This document shows positions 21,401-27,771 of a stretch of DNA of 64,000 nucleotides, in pieces. The stretch is from Setophaga petechia (taxonomy: Eukaryota; Chordata; Aves; Passeriformes; Parulidae), in contig JANCRA010000065.1 of NCBI GenBank assembly GCA_024362935.1, positions 1,860,001-1,924,000 of the forward strand, read 5' to 3'. A program made the position numbers and the translations under genes. The notes beneath the pieces are model-generated. The model was not told where the DNA came from, did no database searches, and saw only the letters and a list, made by a program, of their open reading frames with translations. The first letter of the stretch is position 1. Each line of letters begins with the position of its first letter.

Positions 21401-23317
21401 TGTCAACCCCCATTGCCCTGCAGCTGGCTGAGGTGCTCCTGCAACTCTTTGACCACGTAAGGCTCTGTGCCCCCAGCCACAGCCACTGGGTGCTGCCTGG
21501 AAACTGTGTGCCCTGTGCATTTCCAGCCTGTGCCCAGGTGGGCCTGGAGGAGCCAATGCTGAGGTATTTTTTCCTTTTTTTTCATCTAGGATAATAGCCA
21601 GGTACGGCTGCTCTCCATAAAACTCATGCGAGACATGATGGAGTACTTGGAAGACAGAGAAAAACCTTTGGAAAGCCCTGTGCAACAGAGCCTGCTGCCA
21701 CTCTTCTTCCACTGCAATGATGAGAATCAGCATGTGGCAGAGGTGAGGACTCGTGGGCTGCTGCTGTCGCCCTGGCAGGGGGCTCAGCTGCCTCCTGCCC
21801 TGCGCCGGCTGGACCGCAGCCTCCTCCAGGCCTTGGCATGGGGACACGGGTCCTGTGCCCTGGGCTGTGGGGCCATATCCGCATCTCTGCTGCTCTCCAG
21901 GCTTCTTGGGAAACGCTGCTTGGTGCGGTCAAGTTCCTGAAGAGGAGGGATCTCAAAAAGCTGGTGAAGGAGCAGAAATTGTGGAAGTTCAGCAAGCACC
22001 TGGTAAGGACAAGTGAGAAGCCACAGCCACAGGCTGGAGAAGGCCCCTGAGGGCGGTGCTCAGTGTGCGGGGCTGGCAGCTGTGCCCCTGCCCGCTGCTG
22101 CTGCAACCAGAGGCTGCGCAGGCTCTTCTCCAAGCTCCCGTGGGTGCGAGCCGGGTGCCCATGGAGCCCCGGCCCGGCAGGGCCGCGGGCCGGCACCGCA
22201 GCTCCCCGGGCAGCAGCCGGCCCTCTGCCCCCTGCCCTCGGGAGCCCTTGGCCAGCGGCTGCTGGCCGCGCCTCAGGGCTGCGCGGCCAGGGGAGGCCGG
22301 GGCTGGGCGCAGTCAGCGCCCGGCCCAGGGGCTGAGCCCGCGCCAACCCTTCCCTCCTGCCGCTCTCTGCAGCTGGCAGAGGACAGGAGCAGAGCGGCCG
22401 AGCACCTGCGCCGGGCCCTGCACTACCTGGAGAGCCCACAGGAGCCCCTGCGAGAGGCGGCCATCAGGTTCATGGGTGAGCCACGAGCCCGGGCTCCCTC
22501 CCCGGCCCAGCCCGGCCCGGCCCGGCCCGCGGCAGCTCGGCCCCAGCCCCGCCTGCTGCCCCGGCAGCGCCAGCCGGGCCCGGCGCCGTGGAGCCCCGCC
22601 TGGCCTGGCCATTGCTGCTGCCGCCCTCTGGCAGCCGTGCCCTGGGCCGGCAGCGTGCGCCAAGGGCCGGGCTGAGCCCTGCCGGGCCAGCAGCCCGTGT
22701 GGCCACAGCGCCGGCAGCGCCGCTGGAAGGGAGCTGTGCCTCTGGGGCCGTGACAGGCTCTGTGTTCACAGGCATGGCCGGGCGGCACCTGAGGGGGCAG
22801 CAACGAGAGCTGCAGCTGATCTGCACTGGTGAGCGAGGGCAGCGGGCTGACAGCGCGGGCTGACAGCGCGGGCTGACAGCGCGGGGAGAGCTGCAAGCCC
22901 TGCCCCGGCTGCGGAGGGCTCTGCTCCGGGGGTCAGAGCACCCTGAGATTTCAGGGCCACCTGGGCCATTGGTGGCCAGCAGCTTCGGGCTGATCCCCTT
23001 GCTCCCTGCTCCCTCCTGGCCGTGGCAAGAGCCGGCTAGGATGGCCCTGGCAGGGGGCTCTCCTTGGCTCCCCACAGATCCGGCATCTGACCTTGGCTCT
23101 GTTCCTCTCTCTTGCAGCCCTCGAAGACAAAACAAATGACATCAGCCTCGCCGTCGGAAGCCTGGCAATTCAAACACTGTGCATCCTCAAGTCAGGAGAG
23201 CGGGCTCCCATCTCCAGATTCCAGTGGCTCCAAAATCACCTGCGCAGGGCATGGCAGACACGGCCTCGTCTGTCACAGCTTGGCTGCCTGCCCTGCCAGA
23301 GCTCTGTGGAGAGCTAA
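9485..23317 (+). CDS. Maestro HEAT-like repeat (MROH) protein, left-arm gene, spliced, intact
   Basis: A HEAT-repeat solenoid protein related to the MROH family (MROH2/MROH7-like). The family's biochemical role is poorly known. Coding exons by GT-AG boundaries: 9485-9682, 10219-10283, 10393-10542, 19127-19275, 19576-19723, 19973-20160, 20250-20387, 20659-20773, 20949-21086, 21280-21456, 21590-21742, 21901-22002, 22373-22475, 22772-22828 and 23118-23317 (TAA). The phases join without a stop for about 692 residues plus an unresolved N-terminus. Landmarks are an acidic segment [44 protein letters not shown] and [14 protein letters not shown], followed by repeated amphipathic helix pairs. The intron between exons 3 and 4 holds a complete sense-strand retrovirus (10701-19097), whose polyadenylation signals could truncate transcripts. 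Exons 3, 10-12 and 15 differ strongly from the mirror gene at 27772-32967. The MROH family call is firm; the subfamily is not. Confidence 0.82.
9563..10060 (+). repeat. Tandem duplication of an MROH exon and part of its intron (left arm only)
   Basis: Two units of about 248 bp (near 9563-9810 and 9811-10060) each contain 'acatggagcagagaccccc', the acidic-codon run, 'gtgccatttgagccgcc' and the donor 'ggtgagtggcagagctgg'. The second exon copy, if spliced from the AG at 9806-9807 to 9930, is 123 bp (41 codons) in the correct phase, so it could be a cassette exon. Its acceptor lacks a good pyrimidine tract. The right arm has one copy only. Confidence 0.8.
9985..10034. repeat. (CCATG)n pentanucleotide microsatellite, left arm
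   Basis: About nine to ten copies of the pentamer catgc/ccatg in the intron just after the duplicated exon. The right-arm counterpart at 32637-32722 has about 17 copies, so the tract length differs between the arms. Confidence 0.9.
10695..10700 (+). repeat. Target-site duplication, 5' copy (GCTTTC)
   Basis: The six bases before the 5' LTR are repeated directly after the 3' LTR at 19098-19103. The unoccupied right arm has a single copy (gaaagc at 31974-31979). Six-base duplications are typical of alpha- and betaretrovirus-type integrases. Confidence 0.93.
10701..11044 (+). repeat. 5' LTR
   Basis: 344 bp, from TGTGGAGGGACAGG to GGCAACA (TG...CA ends). TATAAAA lies at 10894-10900 and AATAAA at 10917-10922. 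The polyadenylation signal therefore lies very close to or upstream of the cap site, the arrangement of LTRs with a short R region. It differs from the 3' LTR only near 10725 (ATAACGGG instead of CGCCTG) and at one A/G site near 10991. Confidence 0.95.
10894..10922 (+). promoter_or_regulatory. 5' LTR TATA box and polyadenylation signal
   Basis: TATAAAA at 10894-10900 followed 17 bp later by AATAAA at 10917-10922. The same pair recurs in the 3' LTR (near 18949-18977), where it would terminate proviral transcripts and possibly host MROH transcripts reading through the intron. Confidence 0.8.
11047..11064 (+). promoter_or_regulatory. Primer binding site, tRNA-Phe type
   Basis: TGGTGCCGAAACCCGGGA begins two bases after the LTR. 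This is the complement of the 3' 18 nucleotides of vertebrate tRNA-Phe including CCA. It differs from the tRNA-Trp primer usual in alpharetroviruses and the tRNA-Pro primer of many gammaretroviruses. Confidence 0.85.
11169..13727 (+). CDS. gag: Retroviral Gag polyprotein (ERV at 10.7-19.1 kb)
   Basis: Structural polyprotein that assembles the particle. It is 852 residues long, starting at an ATG in good context (ccATGg). Residues about 1-100 form a compact matrix-like domain. Residues about 100-420 are proline-, glycine- and arginine-rich and include a PPPPPY late-budding motif near 12045 and an arginine-rich repeat (12118-12235). The capsid follows, with a major homology region around 'QGESEGFTQFVDRLQ' (near 12990-13030). 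Two CCHC zinc knuckles then lie at 13239-13280 (CFKCGQAGHVAATC) and 13341-13382 (CWSCGKKGHFARDC). A Q/P-rich tail with a 54-bp duplication (13544, 13598) overlaps pro. It is longer than typical alpharetroviral Gag because of the low-complexity middle and the tail. No in-frame stop is present. Confidence 0.93.
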   Translation: MEALAKVVESVCIQWGIRCEPRYLSLALQRLLELGTVERPVEILHSDTWDRCTAALAEDTKTTGSGKFLKAWGKVEAALRKALENQEVWAAARPHLMVTPKVGVAAETQTPPAGSAGGSAGTQGPGTPQFLPDPEPDPPEPPGDPPKTPEHNQTPPGDQLGPKTPPTSPEKPVSPVFAFPPPPPDSAHPAETRARCFWGELTDAARGVEAAVSAETGAAENWPPFKNGAAGQGGGRGPRVRGGKCLEGEIAASTPAQQTGAGQYREYWTHTDTQAQGGTGGQALARGLRPPPPPYKGEIPPGEGQGEPRGWEQHHLQEAGRHRLRGEERHSLQGEGRRRLRGEGRHRPRGEGRGRSRTKWQGRQEVRSQSTSDFDRSNTSSDCSTDLTESSSDSEREHTDTQQFRMKPNKSLNKVKNQSYELKSQSYELTNWGQIKIDCAEWAPVAAVHAFPVRITGAQGNQQRTYTPVNSKDVQAILKAIAEKGINSGVVSTLVDAVFSNDDLLPCDIVQITRMLFDGAGLIVFKQDWTDNCASVLARTGGEGQPLHGSSLSQLLGKHDDVATPQQQAALLRAEEVRASCRAAREAIRSTFRVVDKPAPWSTIKQGESEGFTQFVDRLQAAVDTSTLPPQAKGPVVADCLRQQCNAVTKDILRSLPAGASLADMIKHVVKEEQLSPMQAAVHTLTSALACFKCGQAGHVAATCTQPTQPTRSAPPSQQNTRGTCWSCGKKGHFARDCRSRPRGNGRGRGRSGHTQPPPALNVRRPVQVNPQWGGGYILLPQETINTAPPTQIQLQGSATPQVMPPHTTPIQLQGSATPQIIPPHTSVPQAAQAPQSQQGTSQTGIPGWPWP
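12118..12235 (+). repeat. GC-rich minisatellite inside gag, unit about 27 bp
   Basis: Four to five units of the pattern 'gggaggggcgacaccgcctcc' encode a repeated Arg/Gly/Glu nonapeptide (such as GEGRHRLRGE). The array keeps all units in frame. It lies between matrix and capsid, where retroviral Gag tolerates length change. Confidence 0.8.
13397..13403 (+). promoter_or_regulatory. gag-pro -1 frameshift slippery site, G GGA AAC
   Basis: The heptamer lies in the gag frame (codons gga aac at 13398-13403), 15 bases after the second zinc knuckle. The same heptamer type is used at the gag-pro junction of type D betaretroviruses. A -1 shift enters the protease frame, which stays open to 14074. A GC-rich stretch (aggggagggggcgctcgggcc-like) follows and may supply the stimulatory structure. 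Confidence 0.8.
13403..14074 (+). CDS. pro: Retroviral aspartic protease (ERV at 10.7-19.1 kb), reached by -1 frameshift
   Basis: Cleaves the Gag and Gag-Pol precursors; it works as a dimer. After the slip site the -1 frame is open to TAG at 14072-14074. The active-site triad is DTG in WADTGSDCTIIPQSYW (codons 13817-13825). A C-terminal LIGRDVLAML helix segment, the usual 'GRD' motif, lies near 14020-14055. About 130 residues of Pro/Thr-rich linker, which includes the 54-bp duplication in another frame, precede the folded domain. The open frame extends upstream of the heptamer to 13247, which probably reflects the dual-frame overlap and not a separate start. No dUTPase domain is seen. Confidence 0.88.
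   Translation, partial: REREGALGPHAASSRFECETARPGEPTVGGRIHSAPAGDNQYSTPNTDTVAGLCNTTGNAPTHHTDTVAGLCNTTDNTPTHLSATSRASATEPAGDIPDRDPWVALAMKIGKEPLKVWGTCRLYGSHDHHTVGLQFWADTGSDCTIIPQSYWPRHWQVTEVPPVNGVGGQTWAWKSTQLVAVTLHTNKGPEQTVAIYPYILQNSPPLIGRDVLAMLGVRISNL
14065..14071 (+). promoter_or_regulatory. pro-pol -1 frameshift slippery site, A AAT TTA followed by TAG
   Basis: In the pro frame the codons read tca aat tta tag, giving the heptamer A AAT TTA directly before the stop. This heptamer-plus-stop arrangement is the one known for the avian alpharetrovirus gag-pol junction. After slipping, the pol frame continues open from 14072 to 16713. Confidence 0.88.
14072..16713 (+). CDS. pol: Retroviral reverse transcriptase / RNase H / integrase (ERV at 10.7-19.1 kb)
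   Basis: About 880 residues with every catalytic motif visible. Reverse transcriptase: WNTPVFVIPKRSG, FRLIHDLREVNK, VLDIKDCFFSIPL and YMDD at 14623-14634. RNase H: the acidic residues in VFTDASSTTS, QLEAAAVVLACGL, IVTDSIFVARL and NDKADAAAKG. Integrase: zinc-binding H-X3-H and C-X2-C (HESLH, CPHCQ near 15830-15930), then D, D and E in IWQSDF, IKTDNGSNF and GQAIVERANQ. The domain order and the N-terminal sequence immediately after the slip site are alpharetrovirus-like. No stops or frameshifts are seen. The 3' end overlaps env by about 53 bases. Expression needs two successive -1 shifts (gag to pro to pol). Confidence 0.95.
16648..16656 (+). promoter_or_regulatory. Probable env splice acceptor
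   Basis: The tract gtttctgtttacag ends at 16656, five bases before the env ATG at 16661. Retroviral env is normally made from a spliced subgenomic RNA, so a pyrimidine-AG acceptor in this spot fits. The matching donor in the leader or the start of gag is not resolved. Confidence 0.65.
16661..18583 (+). CDS. env: Retroviral envelope glycoprotein, gammaretrovirus type (ERV at 10.7-19.1 kb), open
   Basis: Surface and transmembrane subunits of an envelope protein, about 640 residues. A hydrophobic leader (CFCVILLLGLVTRG) starts about 40 residues in. The surface subunit has several NXS/T sites and a CWLC (CXXC) motif near 17602. A dibasic KR cleavage point lies at 18020-18025, before a hydrophobic glycine/alanine-rich fusion peptide. 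The transmembrane subunit has a coiled-coil heptad region, a CX6CC motif (18272-18298) and one membrane anchor near 18430-18530 with a short tail. CXXC together with CX6CC marks the covalently linked gammaretrovirus-type envelope, unlike the alpharetrovirus-like pol next to it. ATG 16661 is used; the frame also opens upstream from a non-ATG codon at 16640. No in-frame stop is present. Confidence 0.92.
   Translation: MIIGRPRDAYTPLPEESDGPPSRQTAPEKPPRVRPKQQQCFCVILLLGLVTRGQASSEHYPHQPFRWVMQHLTDNKILKDITTPNTPSFVLRVTDLFPGQPKIDPHSPHATHMYLSYWCPASNPGKSYCNQPGWGHCGHWGCETIVTDARPSGPGWDPQEPDKFLQFTWAPARCKTPVFLHGNYYRNRHKIPRIRKCTHYNMTVLQPNHPSWAVGKAWTVVLQGSKQWVNVRITRLLPSAPRAVGPNKVIKSTQKGRNITYPKPLPTRDTKVPTGDEEAFQIGHSAVSDSDPILRMLDATFLSLNESNPNLTDSCWLCYDIKPPFYEGVALDTPFSYSTADAPHQCRWDTPRKGITLSQVTGRGKCFGNATLAKRRGDVCTEIVKPDRKNNKWVVPSASAMWVCQKSGVSPCVFLAKFSDSNDFCVQVLIVPRVLYHSDEEVYHLFEEPSRLHKREILTGITIAMLLGLGAAGTATGVSALATQHQGLSQLQMTIDEDLQRIEKSISFLEKSVSSLSEVVLQNRRGLDLLFMQQGGLCAALKEECCFYADHTGVVRDSMAELRNRLAQRQKDREAQQGWFESWFNRSPWLTTLISTLAGPLAMLLLAVTFGPCLLNKLVSFVRSRLERTDIFFVGRQQML
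18739..18755 (+). promoter_or_regulatory. Polypurine tract before the 3' LTR
   Basis: The run ggagagaggggggga-ga ends exactly where the 3' LTR begins. It is the expected primer for plus-strand synthesis. It lies after 'tatatatatatatatgcatg', a short TA run at 18700-18716. Confidence 0.85.
18756..19097 (+). repeat. 3' LTR
   Basis: 342 bp, identical by eye to the 5' LTR except for the CGCCTG/ATAACGGG patch and one base substitution. In this LTR the patch completes a perfect hairpin, CAGGCGCT-CGGA-AGCGCCTG, near 18764-18785. In the 5' LTR the hairpin is destroyed. Confidence 0.95.
19098..19103 (+). repeat. Target-site duplication, 3' copy (GCTTTC)
   Basis: Direct repeat of 10695-10700. Host intron sequence resumes here with 'gctttccaagtctc', matching the uninterrupted right-arm intron. 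Confidence 0.93.
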
Positions 23318-23920
23318 TGCCAGAAGCTCTTTTTGCTGGGGCCACCTGAGTCAGCAGGAATTTTCTTTTACTACAAGTATGTTCTTTACCGTTTTTTGTT
23401 TTCATTTACCATGTAAATATAGACCGTGTTATATAACCAGATTCCCAGGATCGATTTTTTGCTGCCCAGGGTCCACAGGGCATAGGGGAAGAGGGGGAAA
23501 AGGGTGCTTATGCTCAGCCAGCTGCCCAGGCGTGCAGTGCTGCAGGGGAAATGGCCAGAAGCCCCTTGGCCTGTGGTGGTTCTGCTGAAGCCTTTGTGCT
23601 GCCCACAGAGCAGCTGGGCAGGGGCCGGAGCTGCGGGGATCCCTGCCAGAGCGGTGCCTGGAGATGGCCACAAGCCCTGTGCCAGGCAGGAAGCGCCATC
23701 CGTGTCCTCCTGCCCGTGTGCTGCTGGCTGCCTTGCTGAGGGCTCCCAGGTGCCCCTGCATGGGGCTGCTCTGCAGCTGCTGTGGGGCTGCGGCGCTGCT
23801 GCCGGGCAGCTTGGCCGGGCTGGGGCAGCCCCTGAGGGGCTGGGGCGCTGGCAAGCCCTGAGCAATGGGCTGTCAGAGGCCACAAGCAGCCCCCGGGCAG
23901 CTGCCTTGTTCCTGCCAGAG
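23318..23920. other. 3' untranslated/flanking sequence of the left MROH gene
   Basis: AT-rich at first (ttttttgttttcatttacc near 23390), then GC-rich, ending at the inner edge of the arm. It matches 27175-27750 inverted at a sum of about 51087. Overlapping open frames here (for example 23386-23931 minus and its mirror 27233-27658) are probably fortuitous. Confidence 0.5.
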
Positions 23921-25109
23921 ATGACTTGCAAGAGCGATCCTGGGCACTGTGGAACTAACAGCGTCAGTGTTACTGGAAACGCAAATGCAGGGAGGTCTCA
24001 GATCTTTGGTCCTGCAAGCCAAGGCTTTGAATTAAACACAGGATTTGAGCTGAGAGCTTGGAAAGGGCTTCCAAACTTAGGTGCTGGAAGCCAGAATGTG
24101 TATTTCTAATATAAAGCACAGGCATATTAAGCTAAGTGGAGTAAAGTTTAGCATTTTAGAGTTTAAGATGCAGAGAAAATAAAAGTAGTTTTAAATGTAA
24201 ACACAAAGGTCTGAATGCAGTGCTTTGGGTTTGTGTGTCATAAAGTAATAACTGGCTAAGAAAGCTTACACTGTAGCATGAGTCCATGAGATGAAATACT
24301 GAAGGATTCGGTCAGGAACATACATATCCTTGTTGGCAATGCTTTATTGGCCAATAAATCCTTAAAATGTCTTATAACTAGAAGTCTTGTGACCTTCTGA
24401 GCATTGTGGTGGAGATGTGAGCCAAACTCATCCTTCCTATCTATGTAGAAGATAAGGAAAAGAAATGGCATCATCTAAAAAACTCAGAGGTCTGGTCTCT
24501 AACTTGTTCCAAACTCCTTCAAATCCCCCTTAGTGTGATTTAGGTACAAATAGATGACAAGGACTCCTAATGCTGGCTCTTTGCATCCAAACCAGCTGTT
24601 TTAGAAACTTTCCCATAACCCTGTGTAGTTATGTGCCAGCAATGGATCATTTGAAGAAACTTTCCCAACTGACTTGCATGAAGGTTTGTTTGAAGGGTAT
24701 TTGAGGTGAAACCCTCCCAGCAGAGGTCTGGGCTTAGGCCTAGCTGTGTCCCTGCTGATTGTGAAGTGTGCCATAAACTGCAGGTGTTTCTGGGCTAAAA
24801 ATAGAATTGAGTCCCTTTGACTTGCTCTTTTTGGCCTATAAAAGCTGGATCCACTTTCAGGGCAAATTTGGAGACCTCATCTCTGGGTAAATGGATGACC
24901 TAGGATTTTCCCAGTTGCTGAGAATGGTTCCCCAGTTCCTTGGTGCAAAATGGGACTGCCCAGCAAGTGCAGATCTGCAAGATGATAAACAATTTAGGCA
25001 ATTGGTGATGCATCTTTCTAAATCACTCTCCTTTCTCTCTTATAGTACTGATTTATGTGCACTACCTTGCTTGTTTTTGCTTGTCATTAAAACCAAGCAC
25101 ACATTGTTT

Positions 25110-25162
25110 GTTGGATCATATCATCTTGCATTATGTTGGATCATATCATCTTGCATTATGTT
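25110..25162. repeat. Short direct repeat (about 25 bp, two copies)
   Basis: The string gatcatatcatcttgcatt followed by atgttg occurs twice in tandem at about 25115-25160. This is a simple slippage-type duplication. Confidence 0.8.
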
Positions 25163-25228
25163 TCCTTCACATTCACAGTAAAATCAGAACATTATTTCCA
25201 GTGGTGTGTCCTTTACATCGCCTCAGTC

Positions 25229-25350
25229 AATTGGCAGAACACCAGGAGGCTCCTGAGGAGCCGGGGCGGTGGGAAGCCCTGAGCAATTGGGTGTCAGAGG
25301 GCACAAGCAGCCCCCAGGCAGCCGCCTTGTCCCTGGCACCCGGCTGCTCT
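25229..25350 (+). repeat. Third copy of the arm-terminal sequence inside the spacer
   Basis: Positions 25255-25345 align with 23840-23920 of the left arm (shared blocks 'aagccctgagcaat' and 'cacaagcagcccc'). They continue into 'ctgctctggtgctt', which matches the reverse complement of the right arm beyond its junction ('aagcgccagagcag' near 27151). The orientation is direct relative to the left arm. It is about 85-90% similar by eye. Confidence 0.7.
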
Positions 25351-25849
25351 GGTGCTTGCCCAGAGCGTCTCCCAGGCCTGCGGCAGAAGCCCTCGAGGCC
25401 GGGACACCCCCCCAGCAGGAGGGTGGGGGCAACCCCGAGGTGCCCAGGCTGGGCTGGCTGGGCACAGGGAGGGCAAAGCTCCCCTGCTGGGACATGGGAT
25501 GATGGAGTGGGAAGTAAGAGAACCTGAGATTTTACCCCTAAATGTTCTGTCTTTGCCCTAACAAAATGATCTCTATGTGCCCTCTAGAATTTATTCAGAC
25601 TTTGCCTCAAAAGCAATTTTTTCTCCTGGAGATCACCTCAGATCTTTCTGCTCAAACATCCACTACATGTACTCGACAGATCACCTCCAATGTCATTATT
25701 CTCACAGTCTAGTGATTACCTCAACTTGAAAGCCCAAATGTTCATTCCGTGCCCTACAGGTGCCACCAGGTAATTCCAGCATACCTGTGCTATGAAGTTC
25801 TATCCCTGTAAGCAGCTGCAGCTTTACCCCTGGCAAAGTGAAACACTCC

Positions 25850-26220
25850 CTGGCGCTGAGGCAACCCCGGCCCATGCGCCTCGGTGTGTATGAGCGCAGG
25901 GCAGCCTCGGGACAGCTCCCCCAGGGCTTCTGCAAGGCCGCCCGGCGCCCGGCCCCGCGGGGCGGCCCCAGCGGGTTCGAGCTGCCGCCCGCGGCTGAGG
26001 GGAGCGGCGGGGCGGGGCCGCCCGCGCCTGGGCGGGAAACGCTCCCTGCGGCTGAGGGGAGGAGGCGGCGGCGGCGGCGCAGCGGGGACCGACCCGGCCC
26101 TGCCGTGTCCCTCAGGGCGAGCCCACGGCCCCCCAGCGGCCCCGGCGTCCCTTCAGCCAGCGGCATGTGCGCTCAGCCACCTGCGGCGTGCCCGTGTCCC
26201 CCTCGAGTGACGCTCACGTT
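25850..26220. promoter_or_regulatory. CpG-rich block in the spacer
   Basis: High CpG density with GGC/GCGG runs (around 26055-26080) and GC-box-like GGGCGGG elements. This is consistent with an unmethylated island or promoter, but no gene starting from it is recognised on either strand. Confidence 0.45.
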
Positions 26221-27771
26221 CCCTCAGTGACACCGCCGTACCCTGAGGGACACGACAGACACTCGCCTCCCCTCAGGGACTCTCACTGGCCTCAGTGGCA
26301 TGCAGGGCATCTGCATCCCATTCAGAGCCTGTCATGACGCCTCAGCGACACACGGGGCATCTGCCTTCCCTTCAGTGACACAGAAGGCACCTGCAACCTG
26401 CTGGGGAAGCCTCACGTCTGTTCGGTGACCCGTGCGTGCCCTCAGCATTGCGACACCCACCTTTCCATCAGTGCCCCTCACGTCCCGTCTGCAAATCAAG
26501 AGGCACCAGCCATCCTGTAGGTGACTCAGAGCGAGTGCAGTGGGTCATGGTGGCCAGGGGCCAGAAGCAGGCAGAAATCCGTCAGGGCTAGGGAAAAGGC
26601 TCTGCTTTGCTGACAGCATGGGTTGAGGGCCGGGAGAGCTCCATTTCCCCATTGAGGTGTTGGAGACAGGGCCTTTCACCCTCCTAATAGGGCTGCCCCT
26701 CTCTGCAGGCAGTCAAAGGAGCCAGACGGCAAAAGGCGAAGGACAGCAAAGCAAAGATCCAGCCCTGCACACAGGGAGGTGGCCCAGTGCAAAGCCAGCG
26801 TGGCACCATGAAGGAGCCCGCCACACTCTCATGTGTCCCTGCCCTGGGAATGCCAGGAATGCCCTTTTTCCAGAGGGCTTTTCTGTGGCCCCTCTGGGCT
26901 CAAAGCTGCTGCTCTTCTGGCTCAATGGGGCCTAAAGCCACAGAGCTTGGCCTCTCCCACAGCAAAAGGAACAAAACTTGGCAAGCAGGCAATGGAGCTC
27001 AATGCCTAAGGCTGAGGGGCCAGGGGCTCCAGTCTGGAGCACAGGGAGGGCACACGCCCAGCCCCACAACTCCTGGCCTCACAGCCCTGAAAGGCCAGGA
27101 CCAGGGTTCCACGCCTCATTCCAGGGGGTCCCTCACACCACCCATTGAGGAAGCGCCAGAGCAGCGGGCTGTCAGGAACAAGGCAGCTGCCAGGGGGCTG
27201 CTTGTGGCCTCTGACAGCCCATTGCTCAGGGCTTGCCAGCGCCCCAGCCCCTCCGGCACTGCCCCAGCCCAGCCAAGCTGCCCGGCAGCAGCGCCGCAGC
27301 CCCACAGCAGCTGCAGAGCAGCCCCATCCAGGGGCACCTGGGAGCCCTCAGCACGGCAGCCAGCAGCACACGGGCAGGAGGACACGGATGGCGCTTCCTG
27401 CCTGGCACAGGGCTTGTGGCCATCTCTAGGCACCGCTCTGGCAGGGATCCCCGCAGCTGCGGCCCCTGCCCAGCCGCTCTGTGGGCAGCACAAAGGCTTC
27501 AGCAGAACCACCAAAGGCCAAGGGGCTTCTGGCCATTTCCCCTTGCCCACTGCACACCTGGGCAGCTGGCTGAGCACAAGCACTCTTTTCCCCTCTTTCC
27601 CTATGCCCTACGGACCCTGGGCAGCAAAAGAAGGATCCTGGGACTCTGTCTATTATAACACATTCTCTATTTACATACAAAAGAAAAACAAAAAGAAGAA
27701 AAGAATGATTTTTCAACCAACTGAAAAATCCCTGCTGGCTTAGGTGACACCAGCATACAGAGCCTTTGGGA

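Larger units (their letters stand above)
1310..23920 (+). repeat. Left arm of a large inverted duplication (palindrome)
   Basis: This arm matches the reverse complement of 27173-41030. Matched landmarks add to constant sums: 42266 around the olfactory receptors, 42520 from about 6.1 to 8.9 kb with no net indel, about 42675 near 10.6 kb, and about 51080 after the 8.4-kb retroviral insertion. Differences from the right arm include the retrovirus, about 250-280 bp extra at 5412-5697, a duplicated MROH exon near 9808, and shorter hexamer and pentamer microsatellites. The outer breakpoint is near 1310, in 'acaggctcctcatggactcc'. The inner one is near 23920, after 'gccttgttcctg'. Confidence 0.95.
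23921..27172. other. Palindrome spacer, about 3.25 kb, no supported gene
   Basis: Unique sequence between the arms. Positions 23930-25200 are AT-rich and gene-free, with a direct repeat at about 25110-25160. Positions 25229-25350 hold a third copy of the arm-end sequence. A CpG-rich block lies at 25850-26220. Positions 26200-26480 contain short degenerate repeats around 'cctcagtgacac' spaced roughly 50-60 bp. Positions 26500-27170 are GC-moderate without a recognisable coding region. Confidence 0.6.

Noticed and set aside
23386..23931. Minus-strand frames at the inner arm ends, mirrored at 27233-27743
   Set aside because: Open in both arms only because the arms are nearly identical there. 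They overlap the MROH 3' flank and show no domain.
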